Shown piece by piece: positions 5,653-7,850 of a stretch of 7,850 bases of DNA. A program made the position numbers and the translations under genes. Origin of the DNA: an uncultured Clostridium sp. Lineage in GTDB: Bacteria > Bacillota > Clostridia > TANB77 > CAG-508. Under the pieces are notes generated by a model. It was not told where the DNA came from. It did no database searches and saw nothing but the letters and a program-made list of their open reading frames with translations. Numbering within the stretch: position 1 is the first letter of the stretch; every line of letters starts with the position of its first letter. The stretch covers positions 1-7,850 of the forward strand of contig USJU01000060.1 of assembly GCA_900555085.1 (NCBI GenBank). The letters run 5' to 3'.

Positions 5653-6816
5653 TTATTTTCTCTCAAATTCTATCATAATTTCCTTTGTTTCTTTTTGTGT
5701 ATGTAAAGTAAAATATAATCTTATATTTTCTGTTAGATTGTCATATTGAGTCAAATTGAATGTTTGGAAATGGTTCATTTCTCCATTGAATGGATATGAA
5801 GTTCCGCTATCTTCTGAACTACTTTCTGTAGGATAAAATTTTTCTCCGTTACTTAGTTCTATATATTCATTTTCAATAAAGCTATATGGCAAACTCATAC
5901 CCCATTTAATAAATTCTTCTTTTTTTGATTCTTTTGTCTCTTCTGTATCATTATCGTTATATATTGGATTCAATTTAGTATTAAATTCAAATTTAGTACA
6001 TGTATTATATATCGCCAATTCTTTTATATCTATACTTGGATCACTACAATTCTTTACACTATAAATTTTTGCTTCTCTTTTATAAAATTTTTCTGGCATA
6101 TCTAGTTCTATATTCCAGTCTCCTTCTGATAAAATATCTTTATTACTTTGTTCAAGTTTAATATTATTTATATTTATATTCAATTTTTTACTTCTAGGAT
6201 ACTGACTACTATAAAAATTATATATAACTTCAACAACATTATCTTTTTTTGATTTTATATAATAGTTACTTCCACTATTTATATAATTATCATTAAAATC
6301 TAAATATGTATAATTTAATTCATTATCTAGGCAATATTTATTAAATTTTTCTTTATTCTCACAATAAATAATTCTCTTATCTTCATCTGTTATAATCATA
6401 TCGGAAAAATTTATTTTTTCAATTTCTTCAACATTAGTATCATTATTAAAAATAATTGAAAATGACATACTTAAATTAAAATCATCCATAAGTACATTAT
6501 CTACCTTTATTTGTATATCACTTGAATCAATACAACTTGTATCAGTATTTAATATGTATCCATTTTCAATAGCTGTATCTATTCCTTTATTACTATTAAA
6601 AAATTCATTAATATATTTTGTTATTCCTGTAGCAAATACTACACCTGTTGTTAAAATGGCTGATGAAGATAATGCTAAAACAAATTTTATTATTGTATTC
6701 TTATTTTTTATTTTTGTGTTTCTATATAAAGCCTTTTGTATTGCATTATGATATTTATTTGGTAACTCAATATCTTCTTTTAATATTGAACTTATTCTTT
6801 TATCTAATTCATCCAT
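5653..6816 (-). CDS. DUF4179-type membrane anti-sigma factor
   Basis: This is a 387-residue single-pass membrane protein. A short cytoplasmic part (about 1-41) comes first and would bind the sigma factor. One transmembrane segment follows (about 42-63, IIKFVLALSSSAILTTGVVF). The large C-terminal part would be outside the cell and is rich in Asn, Asp and Ile. The order and the segment after the membrane helix (GITKYINEFFNSNKGID...AIENGY) fit the DUF4179 family, which pairs with ECF sigma factors in Clostridia. The start codon lies within the sigma gene (13-nt overlap), with a GGAGGGG ribosome binding site just upstream. The pair is therefore one operon and probably translationally coupled. It would hold the sigma factor inactive until a surface signal arrives. 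The signal is unknown. Confidence 0.8.
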   Translation of the reverse strand: MDELDKRISSILKEDIELPNKYHNAIQKALYRNTKIKNKNTIIKFVLALSSSAILTTGVVFATGITKYINEFFNSNKGIDTAIENGYILNTDTSCIDSSDIQIKVDNVLMDDFNLSMSFSIIFNNDTNVEEIEKINFSDMIITDEDKRIIYCENKEKFNKYCLDNELNYTYLDFNDNYINSGSNYYIKSKKDNVVEVIYNFYSSQYPRSKKLNININNIKLEQSNKDILSEGDWNIELDMPEKFYKREAKIYSVKNCSDPSIDIKELAIYNTCTKFEFNTKLNPIYNDNDTEETKESKKEEFIKWGMSLPYSFIENEYIELSNGEKFYPTESSSEDSGTSYPFNGEMNHFQTFNLTQYDNLTENIRLYFTLHTQKETKEIMIEFERK

Positions 6817-7337
6817 ATTTCTCTCTCCCCTCCATAAACTTCTTTTAACTTATTTTTAGCTCTCAAAAGTTTTGATTTTACGGTGTTACTATTTAATTTA
6901 ATAATTTTGCTTATTTCTTTAGTTGTAAAGTTTTCCATATAATATAAAACTAAAATTATTTTTTCTTCATAATCAAGTACTTTTATAATACTATAAAAGT
7001 CTAATTCATTCTCTACATGTTCTAATTTGTTTATTTCAGACTTTAATTCCATTGAATAATCTTCTATCAAAATTTCTTTTTTCTTTTTCTTTCTATAAAT
7101 ATTATTGCAATTATTAATTAAAATTTTAATTATCCAAGTTTTGAAATATTCTTCTTTTTTTAATTTTTTTATTGATTTAAATGCCTTAATCATAGTTTCT
7201 TGTATTGCATCGTCTATATCATCTTCATTTTTTAATCGTAATCTAGCAATTTTGTATAATTCATTTTCCATTTCAGTTATAATTTTTGTAAAAGCTTCTT
7301 TGTTTCCTAACTTGGCCTCGTTTACTAATTCATACAC
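6804..7337 (-). CDS. ECF-type RNA polymerase sigma factor
   Basis: This is a 177-residue sigma-70 family protein of the extracytoplasmic function group, with no region 1 or 3. Region 2 covers about 8-78, with DIDDAIQETMIKAFKSIKKL and the -10 recognition part EEYFKTWIIKILINN. Region 4 covers about 115-168, with the helix-turn-helix FTTKEISKIIKLNSNTVKSKLLRAKNKLKE. A lysine-rich linker (YRKKKKKEIL) joins them. The start is GTG at 7337, supported by AGGAGG at 7351-7346 with 8-nt spacing. The anti-sigma gene overlaps its 3' end. Such sigma factors often activate their own promoter; the target genes are not visible here. The small secreted gene downstream on the same strand could be one, but no shared promoter motif was found. 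Confidence 0.9.
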   Translation of the reverse strand: MYELVNEAKLGNKEAFTKIITEMENELYKIARLRLKNEDDIDDAIQETMIKAFKSIKKLKKEEYFKTWIIKILINNCNNIYRKKKKKEILIEDYSMELKSEINKLEHVENELDFYSIIKVLDYEEKIILVLYYMENFTTKEISKIIKLNSNTVKSKLLRAKNKLKEVYGGEREIWMN

Positions 7338-7366
7338 TAGCTTTTCCTCCTATTTAATATGCACAT

Positions 7367-7372
7367 ATTATA
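7367..7372 (-). promoter_or_regulatory. Possible -10 element of the sigma factor operon
   Basis: On the minus strand TATAAT lies 16-21 nt upstream of the ribosome binding site of the sigma gene. A good -35 box at 17 nt is missing, since the sequence there is weak. A housekeeping promoter is plausible but unproven. An ECF-type promoter could not be identified. Confidence 0.35.
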
Positions 7373-7470
7373 TACTAATTAGACGTTCTAAGTTATAAAA
7401 AAGGATGCATAATATTGATATTTTTTTTATAATCTTTTATACCAAAAATAAAATGTATCAAAATAAAAAA

Positions 7471-7496
7471 AGCCTACTCTAAATCAAGAGTAAGCT
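7471..7496 (-). terminator. Intrinsic terminator of the gene at the right edge
   Basis: Arms 7471-7480 and 7487-7496 pair with one mismatch around a 6-nt loop. On the minus strand six T residues follow (complement of 7465-7470). It would end the transcript of the partial gene at 7620-7850, about 120 nt after its stop codon, and separates it from the sigma operon. Confidence 0.75.
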
Positions 7497-7619
7497 ATTA
7501 AACATTTTTTTGGCACATAAATATTGAAATCCTAAAAAAAAATTGTGTTAAAAGATTTTTGATATAAATATTTGATAATATATATCATGTCTTAATTTTC
7601 ATTAAAATCCTGCTTATTT

Positions 7620-7850
7620 TTATTCGAAAATTTGCTCTATATTATATTTTTGTTTATATTCATTTATATCATCTATTACTATTTTTCTAAAACTTTCACT
7701 TAAAATATAAGGTAAATATATAATATTTAAAGTACAGTTATTAAAAAACATATAGGTAAAAAATTCTTCTATATCATAGCTCTTATTTATATAATCATTT
7801 ATTGCATTTATAAACCAGCCCATATAAAAATTAAAATCATCACTTTTATA
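7620..7850 (-). CDS. Unrecognised protein, 3' part only
   Basis: The reading frame is open from the window end to the stop at 7620, giving at least 76 residues, and it continues beyond 7850. An ATG at 7823 exists, but the frame upstream is open (YKSDDFNFY) and no ribosome binding site precedes it, so it is probably internal. The sequence is rich in Ile, Tyr and Phe (YDIEEFFTYMFFNNCTLNIIYL) and ends with a charged helix (DINEYKQKYNIEQIFE). It looks like a small soluble alpha-helical protein. No family is recognised. It lies on the same strand as the sigma factor, but a terminator stands between them. Confidence 0.55.
   Translation of the reverse strand, partial: YKSDDFNFYMGWFINAINDYINKSYDIEEFFTYMFFNNCTLNIIYLPYILSESFRKIVIDDINEYKQKYNIEQIFE

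Noticed and set aside
6554..6848. Two short plus-strand open frames
   Set aside because: They are antisense shadows of the anti-sigma membrane helix region.
7105..7398. 97-residue plus-strand open frame
   Set aside because: It is an antisense shadow of the sigma factor, with no ribosome binding site.
7338..7619. Intergenic stretch searched for a small RNA, riboswitch or extra gene
   Set aside because: Only the terminator at 7471-7496 and a possible -10 element were found; the remainder is AT-rich without convincing structure.

Overview
The window is very AT-rich DNA from a low-GC Bacillota, most likely a Clostridia member. The grounds are strong AGGAGG/AGGTGG-type ribosome binding sites, A/T-ending codons, AGA as the main arginine codon, a response regulator with a Spo0A-type C-terminal domain, a DUF4179 anti-sigma factor, and conjugation genes of the Clostridial 'CD1115' type. 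I cannot name a genus.

Left part (about 1-4122, + strand): one module of an integrative conjugative element. An imperfect 40-nt hairpin (25-64) precedes a winged-helix replication-relaxation-like gene (98-1015). Next come a VirD4-type coupling ATPase (1008-2767), a hairpin with a T-run (2774-2802), an S1-like OB-fold protein (2817-3609) and a DUF5697-like protein (3631-4122). The coupling protein and the S1-like protein cannot be read in a single frame. The coupling gene needs two +1 shifts and the S1-like gene needs one. With them, both become full-length, family-like proteins (585 and 263 residues) without any other lesion.

The main discovery candidate: all three shifts fall on an in-frame CGG codon (1893-1895, 2236-2238, 2877-2879). 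In each case skipping the C gives a glycine codon (GGT, GGA, GGC) and restores the family sequence. These are the only in-frame CGG codons in the + strand genes. The pattern suggests CGG-directed +1 frameshifting, or CGGN read as glycine, rather than random decay. One minus-strand gene does hold an in-frame CGG read normally (codon 11 of the secreted protein), so a genome-wide effect is not proven.

Middle (4176-4883, + strand): an orphan response regulator with an intact receiver domain and a Spo0A-like DNA-binding domain, preceded by an inverted TGTC pair. Right part (- strand): a small secreted protein (4947-5423) with its own terminator, higher GC and 11-bp flanking inverted repeats. Then come a DUF4179 anti-sigma factor (5653-6816) overlapped by its ECF sigma factor (6804-7337), and the 3' part of an unrecognised gene running off the window end (7620-7850). 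No tRNA, rRNA, CRISPR array or complete insertion sequence was seen.
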